A stretch of DNA of 64,000 nt from Sabellastarte sp. h YS-2021 (Eukaryota > Annelida > Polychaeta > Sabellida > Sabellidae): assembly GCA_964017235.1 (NCBI GenBank), contig OZ024934.1:92780706-92844705 (forward strand). The letters are read 5' to 3'. Shown one piece after another: positions 1 through 10,230 of this stretch. The stretch's first letter is position 1. Each line of letters begins with the position of its first letter. The position numbers and the translations under genes were made by a program. The notes beneath the pieces were generated by a model. That model ran no database searches, was not told the origin of the DNA, and worked only from the letters and a program-made list of their open reading frames with translations.

Positions 1-20
1 TGGGGCTGCATTAAGATATA

Positions 21-51
21 CTTAAATTTGGCAAAGTAAGACAAATTTAAG
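21..51. repeat. Perfect 9-bp dyad per unit
   Basis: cttaaattt (21-29) and aaatttaag (43-51) are exact reverse complements around a 13-base spacer. The element repeats at the same place in each unit compared; unit 20 has a change in the spacer (near 12989) but keeps both arms. It could bind a symmetric protein or extrude as a small hairpin. No function is shown. Confidence 0.75.
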
Positions 52-78
52 GCTGAAAACCATATTGTTTGCTAGAGC

Positions 79-86
79 TGGCGCCA
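79..86. other. TGGCGCCA palindrome with a CpG transition in domain II
   Basis: An 8-bp palindrome containing one of the five CpG of the unit. At least a dozen domain II units read TGGCACCA instead, the change expected after deamination of methylated cytosine on the other strand. Units of domains I and III keep the CpG. Confidence 0.8.
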
Positions 87-138
87 CTAAATGAGATTCC
101 ACAAGAATATTCCTTAAGAAATACATAACTGGTCCAAA

Positions 139-148
139 ATACATGTAT
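139..148. other. ATACATGTAT palindrome, one of two TACATGTA sites per unit
   Basis: A perfect 10-bp palindrome. The second site at 509-516 is TACATGTA, 8 bp. Both sit in the segment shared by the two ancestral halves, so they are one element duplicated. T148C breaks the outer pair of the first site in units 32, 62 and 70. Confidence 0.75.
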
Positions 149-463
149 TGGAAGTGCAGGTATCGAGGGGGTGGTCATATGGCACATCAGTCCAAAACCC
201 CACTTAAACTTCATCAATCTGGCTCAGATTTTCACAGGAAACTCAGTTCATATCAGACATTGATATTGTATTGGCTTGACTTACTCAGGAAACCAATTAA
301 AAATTTCAATTTTCCGGGGTCTGGGGCCAGGCTCAGCCCCCCTCAAATTAGGAAATATCAGGTATATCCTAATACAACCAATCTGAAGCTCTTCTTTAAT
401 TTTGCACATGTTTTAGCAATAATTGAGGATATATTAGGCCCATTTGGAGCATTACATCTCTGA
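143..463 (+). other. Open frame of 106 codons, present in each unit, probably not a gene
   Basis: The frame starts at the ATG within ATACATGTAT and ends at TGA (461-463). It is intact in 92 of 94 units and broken by indels in units 59 and 67. The predicted peptide is basic with no recognisable domain, signal peptide or convincing membrane segment. By eye I count about 14 distinct amino-acid-changing and 7 silent differences among copies, close to what unselected DNA would give. Substitutions include Tyr/His, Thr/Ala, Pro/Leu, Leu/Ser, Arg/Met and Trp/Gly, with no favoured conservation. Its persistence is explained by homogenisation. No promoter or intron signals were recognised. I do not call it a coding sequence. 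Confidence 0.85.
323..340. other. GC-rich potential hairpin
   Basis: ggggc (323-327) can pair with gcccc (336-340) around an 8-base loop. In units 46, 52, 56 and 58 the C328T change extends the stem to six pairs (ggggct with agcccc) and leaves a 6-base loop. The adjoining six-C run is where unit 59 lost a base. Confidence 0.5.
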
Positions 464-629
464 AAATAAATTATTTCACCCATATAGTGCTGTAAAAATG
501 GTCAAAAATACATGTAAATTACACCAAACCAGTACCAAATGTTGGTCTATCATGCTGAAATTTGGCCAGAATATAAGGTGGCACATACTAAATCTGACTG
601 AACCGGTTTTAAAATTACATCTGATATAA
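444..629 (+). other. Overlapping open frame of 61 codons, probably not a gene
   Basis: It overlaps the end of the 106-codon frame in another phase and ends at TAA. It is broken in unit 70 by the A-run deletion and cut by the window edge in unit 94. Differences among copies include Pro/Arg, Arg/Lys, Gln/Lys, Val/Asp and His/Leu; I count about 8 changing and 6 silent. The numbers are too small to show selection. It has no recognisable domain. An AATAAA hexamer lies at 465-470, just after the upstream frame's stop, but nothing else supports a transcript end there. Confidence 0.82.
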
Positions 630-811
630 CAGTACCTATAGTTTGGCAATATTGGCTTCAGCTGGCCCCAAATTCGCTTCTGTGGGGCTGCATTAAGATA
701 TACTTAAATTTGGCAAAGTAAGACAAATTTAAGGCTGAAAACCATATTGTTTGCTAGAGCTGGCGCCACTAAATGAGATTCCACAAGAATATTCCTTAAG
801 AAATACATAAC
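499..811. repeat. Ancestral half B of the unit (about 313 bp, across the unit junction)
   Basis: This is the counterpart of half A, running from the second TACATGTA segment to just before the first one in the next unit. It appears to lack about 50 bp matching the GC-rich core of half A. The alignment was made by eye, so its exact limits are uncertain. Confidence 0.5.
672..688 (+). promoter_or_regulatory. CENP-B-box-like sequence at the unit junction
   Basis: The sequence ATTCGCTTCTGTGGGGC matches seven of the nine fixed positions of the mammalian CENP-B box (nTTCGnnnnAnnCGGGn). The two mismatches are T for A and G for C. It occurs once per unit in the same place and looked unchanged in the units I compared. 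The mismatches fall at positions that matter for CENP-B binding, so this may be chance. It is best read as a candidate protein-binding site. Confidence 0.25.
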
Positions 812-2046
812 TGGTCCAAAATACATGTATTGGAAGTGCAGGTATCGAGGGGGTGGTCATATGGCACATCAGTCCAAAACCCCACTTAAACTTCATCAAT
901 CTGGCTCAGATTTTCACAGGAAACTCAGTTCATATCAGACATTGATATTGTATTGGCTTGACTTACTCAGGAAACCAATTAAAAATTTCAATTTTCCGGG
1001 GTCTGGGGCCAGGCTCAGCCCCCCTCAAATTAGGAAATATCAGGTATATCCTAATACAACCAATCTGAAGCTCTTCTTTAATTTTGCATATGTTTTAACA
1101 ATAATTGAGGATATATTAGGCCCATTTGGAGCATTACATCTCTGAAAATAAATTATTTCACCCATATAGTGCTGTAAAAATGGTCAAAAATACATGTAAA
1201 TTACACCAAACCAGTACCAAATGTTGGTCTATAATGCTGAAATTTGGCCAGAATATAAAGTGGCACATACTAAATCTGACTGAACCGGTTTTAAAATTAC
1301 ATCTGATATAACAGTACCTATAGTTTGGCAATATTGGCTTCAGCTGGCCCCAAATTCGCTTCTGTGGGGCTGCATTAAGATATACTTAAATTTGGCAAAG
1401 TAAGACAAATTTAAGGCTGAAAACCATATTGTTTGCTAGAGCTGGCGCCACTAAATGAGATTCCACAAGAATATTCCTTAAGAAATACATAACTGGTCCA
1501 AAATACATGTATTGGAAGTGCAGGTATCGAGGGGGTGGTCATATGGCACATCAGTCCAAAACCCCACTTAAACTTCATCAATCTGGCTCAGATTTTCACA
1601 GGAAACTCAGTTCATATCAGACATTGATATTGTATTGGCTTGACTTACTCAGGAAACCAATTAAAAATTTCAATTTTCCGGGGTCTGGGGCCAGGCTCAG
1701 CCCCCCTCAAATTAGGAAATATCAGGTATATCCTAATACAACCAATCTGAAGCTCTTCTTTAATTTTGCATATGTTTTAACAATAATTGAGGATATATTA
1801 GGCCCATTTGGAGCATTACATCTCTGAAAATAAATTATTTCACCCATATAGTGCTGTAAAAATGGTCAAAAATACATGTAAATTACACCAAACCAGTACC
1901 AAATGTTGGTCTATAATGCTGAAATTTGGCCAGAATATAAAGTGGCACATACTAAATCTGACTGAACCGGTTTTAAAATTACATCTGATATAACAGTACC
2001 TATAGTTTGGCAATATTGGCTTCAGCTGGCCCCAAATTCGCTTCTG

Positions 2047-5000
2047 TGGGGCTGCATTAAGATATACTTAAATTTGGCAAAGTAAGACAAATTTAAGGCT
2101 GAAAACCATATTGTTTGCTAGAGCTGGCGCCACTAAATGAGATTCCACAAGAATATTCCTTAAGAAATACATAACTGGTCCAAAATACATGTATTGGAAG
2201 TGCAGGTATCGAGGGGGTGGTCATATGGCACATCAGTCCAAAACCCCACTTAAACTTCATCAATCTGGCTCAGATTTTCACAGGAAACTCAGTTCATATC
2301 AGACATTGATATTGTATTGGCTTGACTTACTCAGGAAACCAATTAAAAATTTCAATTTTCCGGGGTCTGGGGCCAGGCTCAGCCCCCCTCAAATTAGGAA
2401 ATATCAGGTATATCCTAATACAACCAATCTGAAGCTCTTCTTTAATTTTGCATATGTTTTAACAATAATTGAGGATATATTAGGCCCATTTGGAGCATTA
2501 CATCTCTGAAAATAAATTATTTCACCGATATAGTGCTGTAAAAATGGTCAAAAATACATGTAAATTACACCAAACCAGTACCAAATGTTGGTCTATAATG
2601 CTGAAATTTGGCCAGAATATAAGGTGGCACATACTAAATCTGACTGAACCGGTTTTAAAATTACATCTGATATAACAGTACCTATAGTTTGGCAATATTG
2701 GCTTCAGCTGGCCCCAAATTCGCTTCTGTGGGGCTGCATTAAGATATACTTAAATTTGGCAAAGTAAGACAAATTTAAGGCTGAAAACCATATTGTTTGC
2801 TAGAGCTGGCGCCACTAAATGAGATTCCACAAGAATATTCCTTAAGAAATACATAACTGGTCCAAAATACATGTATTGGAAGTGCAGGTATCGAGGGGGT
2901 GGTCATATGGCACATCAGTCCAAAACCCCACTTAAACTTCATCAATCTGGCTCAGATTTTCACAGGAAACTCAGTTCATATCAGACATTGATATTGTATT
3001 GGCTTGACTTACTCAGGAAACCAATTAAAAATTTCAATTTTCCGGGGTCTGGGGCCAGGCTCAGCCCCCCTCAAATTAGGAAATATCAGGTATATCCTAA
3101 TACAACCAATCTGAAGCTCTTCTTTAATTTTGCATATGTTTTAACAATAATTGAGGATATATTAGGCCCATTTGGAGCATTACATCTCTGAAAATAAATT
3201 ATTTCACCGATATAGTGCTGTAAAAATGGTCAAAAATACATGTAAATTACACCAAACCAGTACCAAATGTTGGTCTATAATGCTGAAATTTGGCCAGAAT
3301 ATAAGGTGGCACATACTAAATCTGACTGAACCGGTTTTAAAATTACATCTGATATAACAGTACCTATAGTTTGGCAATATTGGCTTCAGCTGGCCCCAAA
3401 TTCGCTTCTGTGGGGCTGCATTAAGATATACTTAAATTTGGCAAAGTAAGACAAATTTAAGGCTGAAAACCATATTGTTTGCTAGAGCTGGCGCCACTAA
3501 ATGAGATTCCACAAGAATATTCCTTAAGAAATACATAACTGGTCCAAAATACATGTATTGGAAGTGCAGGTATCGAGGGGGTGGTCATATGGCACATCAG
3601 TCCAAAACCCCACTTAAACTTCATCAATCTGGCTCAGATTTTCACAGGAAACTCAGTTCATATGAGACATTGATATTGTATTGGCTTGACTTACTCAGGA
3701 AACCAATTAAAAATTTCAATTTTCCGGGGTCTGGGGCCAGGCTCAGCCCCCCTCAAATTAGGAAATATCAGGTATATCCTAATACAACCAATCTGAAGCT
3801 CTTCTTTAATTTTGCATATGTTTTAACAATAATTGAGGATATATTAGGCCCATTTGGAGCATTACATCTCTGAAAATAAATTGTTTCACCCATATAGTGC
3901 TGTAAAAATGGTCAAAAATACATGTAAATTACACCAAACCAGTACCAAATGTTGGTCTATAATGCTGAAATTTGGCCAGAATATAAGGTGGCACATACTA
4001 AATCTGACTGAACCGGTTTTAAAATTACATCTGATATAACAGTACCTATAGTTTGGCAATATTGGCTTCAGCTGGCCCCAAATTCGCTTCTGTGGGGCTG
4101 CATTAAGATATACTTAAATTTGGCAAAGTAAGACAAATTTAAGGCTGAAAACCATATTGTTTGCTAGAGCTGGCGCCACTAAATGAGATTCCACAAGAAT
4201 ATTCCTTAAGAAATACATAACTGGTCCAAAATACATGTATTGGAAGTGCAGGTATCGAGGGGGTGGTCATATGGCACATCAGTCCAAAACCCCACTTAAA
4301 CTTCATCAATCTGGCTCAGATTTTCACAGGAAACTCAGTTCATATCAGACATTGATATTGTATTGGCTTGACTTACTCAGGAAACCAATTAAAAATTTCA
4401 ATTTTCCGGGGTCTGGGGCCAGGCTCAGCCCCCCTCAAATTAGGAAATATCAGGTATATCCTAATACAACCAATCTGAAGCTCTTCTTTAATTTTGCATA
4501 TGTTTTAACAATAATTGAGGATATATTAGGCCCATTTGGAGCATTACATCTCTGAAAATAAATTATTTCACCGATATAGTGCTGTAAAAATGGTCAAAAA
4601 TACATGTAAATTACACCAAACCAGTACCAAATGTTGGTCTATAATGCTGAAATTTGGCCAGAATATAAGGTGGCACATACTAAATCTGACTGAACCGGTT
4701 TTAAAATTACATCTGATATAACAGTACCTATAGTTTGGCAATATTGGCTTCAGCTGGCCCCAAATTCGCTTCTGTGGGGCTGCATTAAGATATACTTAAA
4801 TTTGGCAAAGTAAGACAAATTTAAGGCTGAAAACCATATTGTTTGCTAGAGCTGGCGCCACTAAATGAGATTCCACAAGAATATTCCTTAAGAAATACAT
4901 AACTGGTCCAAAATACATGTATTGGAAGTGCAGGTATCGAGGGGGTGGTCATATGGCACATCAGTCCAAAACCCCACTTAAACTTCATCAATCTGGCTCA

Positions 5001-6138
5001 GATTTTCACAGGAAACTCAGTTCATATCAGACATTGATATTGTATTGGCTTGACTTACTCAGGAAACCAATTAAAAATTTCAATTTTCCGGGGTCTGGGG
5101 CCAGGCTCAGCCCCCCTCAAATTAGGAAATATCAGGTATATCCTAATACAACCAATCTGAAGCTCTTCTTTAATTTTGCATATGTTTTAACAATAATTGA
5201 GGATATATTAGGCCCATTTGGAGCATTACATCTCTGAAAATAAATTATTTCACCGATATAGTGCTGTAAAAATGGTCAAAAATACATGTAAATTACACCA
5301 AACCAGTACCAAATGTTGGTCTATAATGCTGAAATTTGGCCAGAATATAAGGTGGCACATACTAAATCTGACTGAACCGGTTTTAAAATTACATCTGATA
5401 TAACAGTACCTATAGTTTGGCAATATTGGCTTCAGCTGGCCCCAAATTCGCTTCTGTGGGGCTGCATTAAGATATACTTAAATTTGGCAAAGTAAGACAA
5501 ATTTAAGGCTGAAAACCATATTGTTTGCTAGAGCTGGCGCCACTAAATGAGATTCCACAAGAATATTCCTTAAGAAATACATAACTGGTCCAAAATACAT
5601 GTATTGGAAGTGCAGGTATCGAGGGGGTGGTCATATGGCACATCAGTCCAAAACCCCACTTAAACTTCATCAATCTGGCTCAGATTTTCACAGGAAACTC
5701 AGTTCATATGAGACATTGATATTGTATTGGCTTGACTTACTCAGGAAACCAATTAAAAATTTCAATTTTCCGGGGTCTGGGGCCAGGCTCAGCCCCCCTC
5801 AAATTAGGAAATATCAGGTATATCCTAATACAACCAATCTGAAGCTCTTCTTTAATTTTGCATATGTTTTAACAATAATTGAGGATATATTAGGCCCATT
5901 TGGAGCATTACATCTCTGAAAATAAATTGTTTCACCCATATAGTGCTGTAAAAATGGTCAAAAATACATGTAAATTACACCAAACCAGTACCAAATGTTG
6001 GTCTATAATGCTGAAATTTGGCCAGAATATAAGGTGGCACATACTAAATCTGACTGAACCGGTTTTAAAATTACATCTGATATAACAGTACCTATAGTTT
6101 GGCAATATTGGCTTCAGCTGGCCCCAAATTCGCTTCTG
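2047..6138. repeat. Trimeric higher-order repeat, two copies (units 4-6 and 7-9)
   Basis: The order C481G, C481G, then C254G+A473G is repeated exactly, with a 2046-bp period (2047-4092 and 4093-6138). C254G (catatgagac) was seen only in units 6 and 9. I noticed no difference between the two trimers, so the duplication is recent. Confidence 0.85.
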
Positions 6139-9100
6139 TGGGGCTGCATTAAGATATACTTAAATTTGGCAAAGTAAGACAAATTTAAGGCTGAAAACCA
6201 TATTGTTTGCTAGAGCTGGCGCCACTAAATGAGATTCCACAAGAATATTCCTTAAGAAATACATAACTGGTCCAAAATACATGTATTGGAAGTGCAGGTA
6301 TCGAGGGGGTGGTCATATGGCACATCAGTCCAAAACCCCACTTAAACTTCATCAATCTGGCTCAGATTTTCACAGGAAACTCAGTTCATATCAGACATTG
6401 ATATTGTATTGGCTTGACTTACTCAGGAAACCAATTAAAAATTTCAATTTTCCGGGGTCTGGGGCCAGGCTCAGCCCCCCTCAAATTAGGAAATATCAGG
6501 TATATCCTAATACAACCAATCTGAAGCTCTTCTTTAATTTTGCACATGTTTTAGCAATAATTGAGGATATATTAGGCCCATTTGGAGCATTACATCTCTG
6601 AAAATAAATTATTTCACCCATATAGTGCTGTAAAAATGGTCAAAAATACATGTAAATTACACCAAACCAGTACCAAATGTTGGTCTATCATGCTGAAATT
6701 TGGCCAGAATATAAGGTGGCACATACTAAATCTGACTGAACCGGTTTTAAAATTACATCTGATATAACAGTACCTATAGTTTGGCAATATTGGCTTCAGC
6801 TGGCCCCAAATTCGCTTCTGTGGGGCTGCATTAAGATATACTTAAATTTGGCAAAGTAAGACAAATTTAAGGCTGAAAACCATATTGTTTGCTAGAGCTG
6901 GCGCCACTAAATGAGATTCCACAAGAATATTCCTTAAGAAATACATAACTGGTCCAAAATACATGTATTGGAAGTGCAGGTATCGAGGGGGTGGTCATAT
7001 GGCACATCAGTCCAAAACCCCACTTAAACTTCATCAATCTGGCTCAGATTTTCACAGGAAACTCAGTTCATATCAGACATTGATATTGTATTGGCTTGAC
7101 TTACTCAGGAAACCAATTAAAAATTTCAATTTTCCGGGGTCTGGGGCCAGGCTCAGCCCCCCTCAAATTAGGAAATATCAGGTATATCCTAATACAACCA
7201 ATCTGAAGCTCTTCTTTAATTTTGCATATGTTTTAACAATAATTGAGGATATATTAGGCCCATTTGGAGCATTACATCTCTGAAAATAAATTATTTCACC
7301 CATATAGTGCTGTAAAAATGGTCAAAAATACATGTAAATTACACCAAACCAGTACCAAATGTTGGTCTATAATGCTGAAATTTGGCCAGAATATAAAGTG
7401 GCACATACTAAATCTGACTGAACCGGTTTTAAAATTACATCTGATATAACAGTACCTATAGTTTGGCAATATTGGCTTCAGCTGGCCCCAAATTCGCTTC
7501 TGTGGGGCTGCATTAAGATATACTTAAATTTGGCAAAGTAAGACAAATTTAAGGCTGAAAACCATATTGTTTGCTAGAGCTGGCGCCACTAAATGAGATT
7601 CCACAAGAATATTCCTTAAGAAATACATAACTGGTCCAAAATACATGTATTGGAAGTGCAGGTATCGAGGGGGTGGTCATATGGCACATCAGTCCAAAAC
7701 CCCACTTAAACTTCATCAATCTGGCTCAGATTTTCACAGGAAACTCAGTTCATATCAGACATTGATATTGTATTGGCTTGACTTACTCAGGAAACCAATT
7801 AAAAATTTCAATTTTCCGGGGTCTGGGGCCAGGCTCAGCCCCCCTCAAATTAGGAAATATCAGGTATATCCTAATACAACCAATCTGAAGCTCTTCTTTA
7901 ATTTTGCACATGTTTTAACAATAATTGAGGATATATTAGGCCCATTTGGAGCATCACATCTCTGAAAATAAATTATTTCACCGATATAGTGCTGTAAAAA
8001 TGGTCAAAAATACATGTAAATTACACCAAACCAGTACCAAATGTTGGTCTATAATGCTGAAATTTGGCCAGAATATAAGGTGGCACATACTAAATCTGAC
8101 TAAACCGGTTTTAAAATTACATCTGATATAACAGTACCTATAGTTTGGCAATATTGGCTTCAGCTGGCCCCAAATTCGCTTCTGTGGGGCTGCATTAAGA
8201 TATACTTAAATTTGGCAAAGTAAGACAAATTTAAGGCTGAAAACCATATTGTTTGCTAGAGCTGGCGCCACTAAATGAGATTCCACAAGAATATTCCTTA
8301 AGAAATACATAACTGGTCCAAAATACATGTATTGGAAGTGCAGGTATCGAGGGGGTGGTCATATGGCACATCAGTCCAAAACCCCACTTAAACTTCATCA
8401 ATCTGGCTCAGATTTTCACAGGAAACTCAGTTCATATCAGACATTGATATTGTATTGGCTTGACTTACTCAGGAAACCAATTAAAAATTTCAATTTTCCG
8501 GGGTCTGGGGCCAGGCTCAGCCCCCCTCAAATTAGGAAATATCAGGTATATCCTAATACAACCAATCTGAAGCTCTTCTTTAATTTTGCACATGTTTTAA
8601 CAATAATTGAGGATATATTAGGCCCATTTGGAGCATTACATCTCTGAAAATAAATTATTTCACCCATATAGTGCTGTAAAAATGGTCAAAAATACATGTA
8701 AATTACACCAAACCAGTACCAAATGTTGGTCTATAATGCTGAAATTTGGCCAGAATATAAGGTGGCACATACTAAATCTGACTGAACCGGTTTTAAAATT
8801 ACATCTGATATAACAGTACCTATAGTTTGGCAATATTGGCTTCAGCTGGCCCCAAATTCGCTTCTGTGGGGCTGCATTAAGATATACTTAAATTTGGCAA
8901 AGTAAGACAAATTTAAGGCTGAAAACCATATTGTTTGCTAGAGCTGGCGCCACTAAATGAGATTCCACAAGAATATTCCTTAAGAAATACATAACTGGTC
9001 CAAAATACATGTATTGGAAGTGCAGGTATCGAGGGGGTGGTCATATGGCACATCAGTCCAAAACCCCACTTAAACTTCATCAATCTGGCTCAGATTTTCA

Positions 9101-10230
9101 CAGGAAACTCAGTTCATATCAGACATTGATATTGTATTGGCTTGACTTACTCAGGAAACCAATTAAAAATTTCAATTTTCCGGGGTCTGGGGCCAGGCTC
9201 AGCCCCCCTCAAATTAGGAAATATCAGGTATATCCTAATACAACCAATCTGAAGCTCTTCTTTAATTTTGCATATGTTTTAACAATAATTGAGGATATAT
9301 TAGGCCCATTTGGAGCATTACATCTCTGAAAATAAATTATTTCACCGATATAGTGCTGTAAAAATGGTCAAAAATACATGTAAATTACACCAAACCAGTA
9401 CCAAATGTTGGTCTATAATGCTGAAATTTGGCCAGAATATAAGGTGGCACATACTAAATCTGACTGAACCGGTTTTAAAATTACATCTGATATAACAGTA
9501 CCTATAGTTTGGCAATATTGGCTTCAGCTGGCCCCAAATTCGCTTCTGTGGGGCTGCATTAAGATATACTTAAATTTGGCAAAGTAAGACAAATTTAAGG
9601 CTGAAAACCATATTGTTTGCTAGAGCTGGCGCCACTAAATGAGATTCCACAAGAATATTCCTTAAGAAATACATAACTGGTCCAAAATACATGTATTGGA
9701 AGTGCAGGTATCGAGGGGGTGGTCATATGGCACATCAGTCCAAAACCCCACTTAAACTTCATCAATCTGGCTCAGATTTTCACAGGAAACTCAGTTCATA
9801 TCAGACATTGATATTGTATTGGCTTGACTTACTCAGGAAACCAATTAAAAATTTCAATTTTCCGGGGTCTGGGGCCAGGCTCAGCCCCCCTCAAATTAGG
9901 AAATATCAGGTATATCCTAATACAACCAATCTGAAGCTCTTCTTTAATTTTGCATATGTTTTAACAATAATTGAGGATATATTAGGCCCATTTGGAGCAT
10001 TACATCTCTGAAAATAAATTATTTCACCGATATAGTGCTGTAAAAATGGTCAAAAATACATGTAAATTACACCAAACCAGTACCAAATGTTGGTCTATAA
10101 TGCTGAAATTTGGCCAGAATATAAGGTGGCACATACTAAATCTGACTGAACCGGTTTTAAAATTACATCTGATATAACAGTACCTATAGTTTGGCAATAT
10201 TGGCTTCAGCTGGCCCCAAATTCGCTTCTG

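Larger units (their letters stand above)
130..498. repeat. Ancestral half A of the unit (about 369 bp)
   Basis: It starts with tggtccaaaatacatgta (130-147), which matches tggtcaaaaatacatgta (499-516) at 17 of 18 bases. Colinear weaker matches follow: aatctggct (216) with aatctgact (591), tattggctt (269) with tattggctt (650), caaatt (344) with caaatt (669), and ttaattttgca (396) with ttaaatttggca in the next unit (704). The offsets are 369, 375, 381, 325 and 308, consistent with an old tandem duplication plus indels. The same structure recurs in each unit. Confidence 0.55.
1..682 (+). repeat. Reference satellite unit (unit 1)
   Basis: This unit gives the coordinate frame used for all variants. 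I counted 255 G+C in 682 bp (37.4%) and five CpG, at 82-83, 164-165, 315-316, 603-604 and 675-676. The rest is AT-rich with one GC-rich core at 315-342. In order it holds a 9-bp dyad (21-51), TGGCGCCA (79-86), ATACATGTAT (139-148), a GC-rich hairpin (323-340), a second TACATGTA (509-516), ACCGGT (602-607), CAATATTG (647-654) and a CENP-B-box-like sequence across the junction (672-688). No terminal inverted repeats or target-site duplications mark it as a transposon. Unit 1 itself carries C407, G416 and C551, which unit 10 shares and most units lack. Confidence 0.97.
1..7502. repeat. Nine-unit offset copies: units 1-2 and 10-11
   Basis: Units 1 and 10 alone carry C551 (ctatcatg) together with C407 and G416, and each is followed by a G577A unit (2 and 11). 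The two pairs lie 6138 bp apart, exactly nine units. Unit 12 does not match unit 3, so the duplicated tract ends near 7503 or was later overwritten. The left end is outside the window. Confidence 0.7.

Noticed and set aside
159-172. RNA polymerase III B-box in ggtatcgaggg
   Set aside because: It matches the GGTTCGAnnCC consensus only with an inserted base and the wrong ending, and no A-box lies at a suitable distance.
315-342. G-quadruplex
   Set aside because: Only two G4 runs lie close together on the plus strand, and the minus strand runs are too few or too widely spaced for a standard four-run motif.
363-438. Cruciform between tatatcctaata and the tattagg/ggatata segments
   Set aside because: The arms are 7 bp, overlap each other and are separated by more than 50 bases in AT-rich sequence, so this is weak and likely chance.
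143-463. A multicopy protein-coding gene family of 106 residues
   Set aside because: The frame lies inside a homogenised satellite, has no recognisable domain or gene signals, and its differences among copies show no protein constraint.
465-470. AATAAA polyadenylation signal after the open frame
   Set aside because: The hexamer is expected by chance in AT-rich DNA, and no transcript evidence or downstream GU-rich element accompanies it.
1-682. Tandemly amplified DNA transposon or MITE
   Set aside because: I found no terminal inverted repeats at any phase of the unit, no target-site duplication and no transposase remnant. A very old origin from a transposon cannot be excluded.
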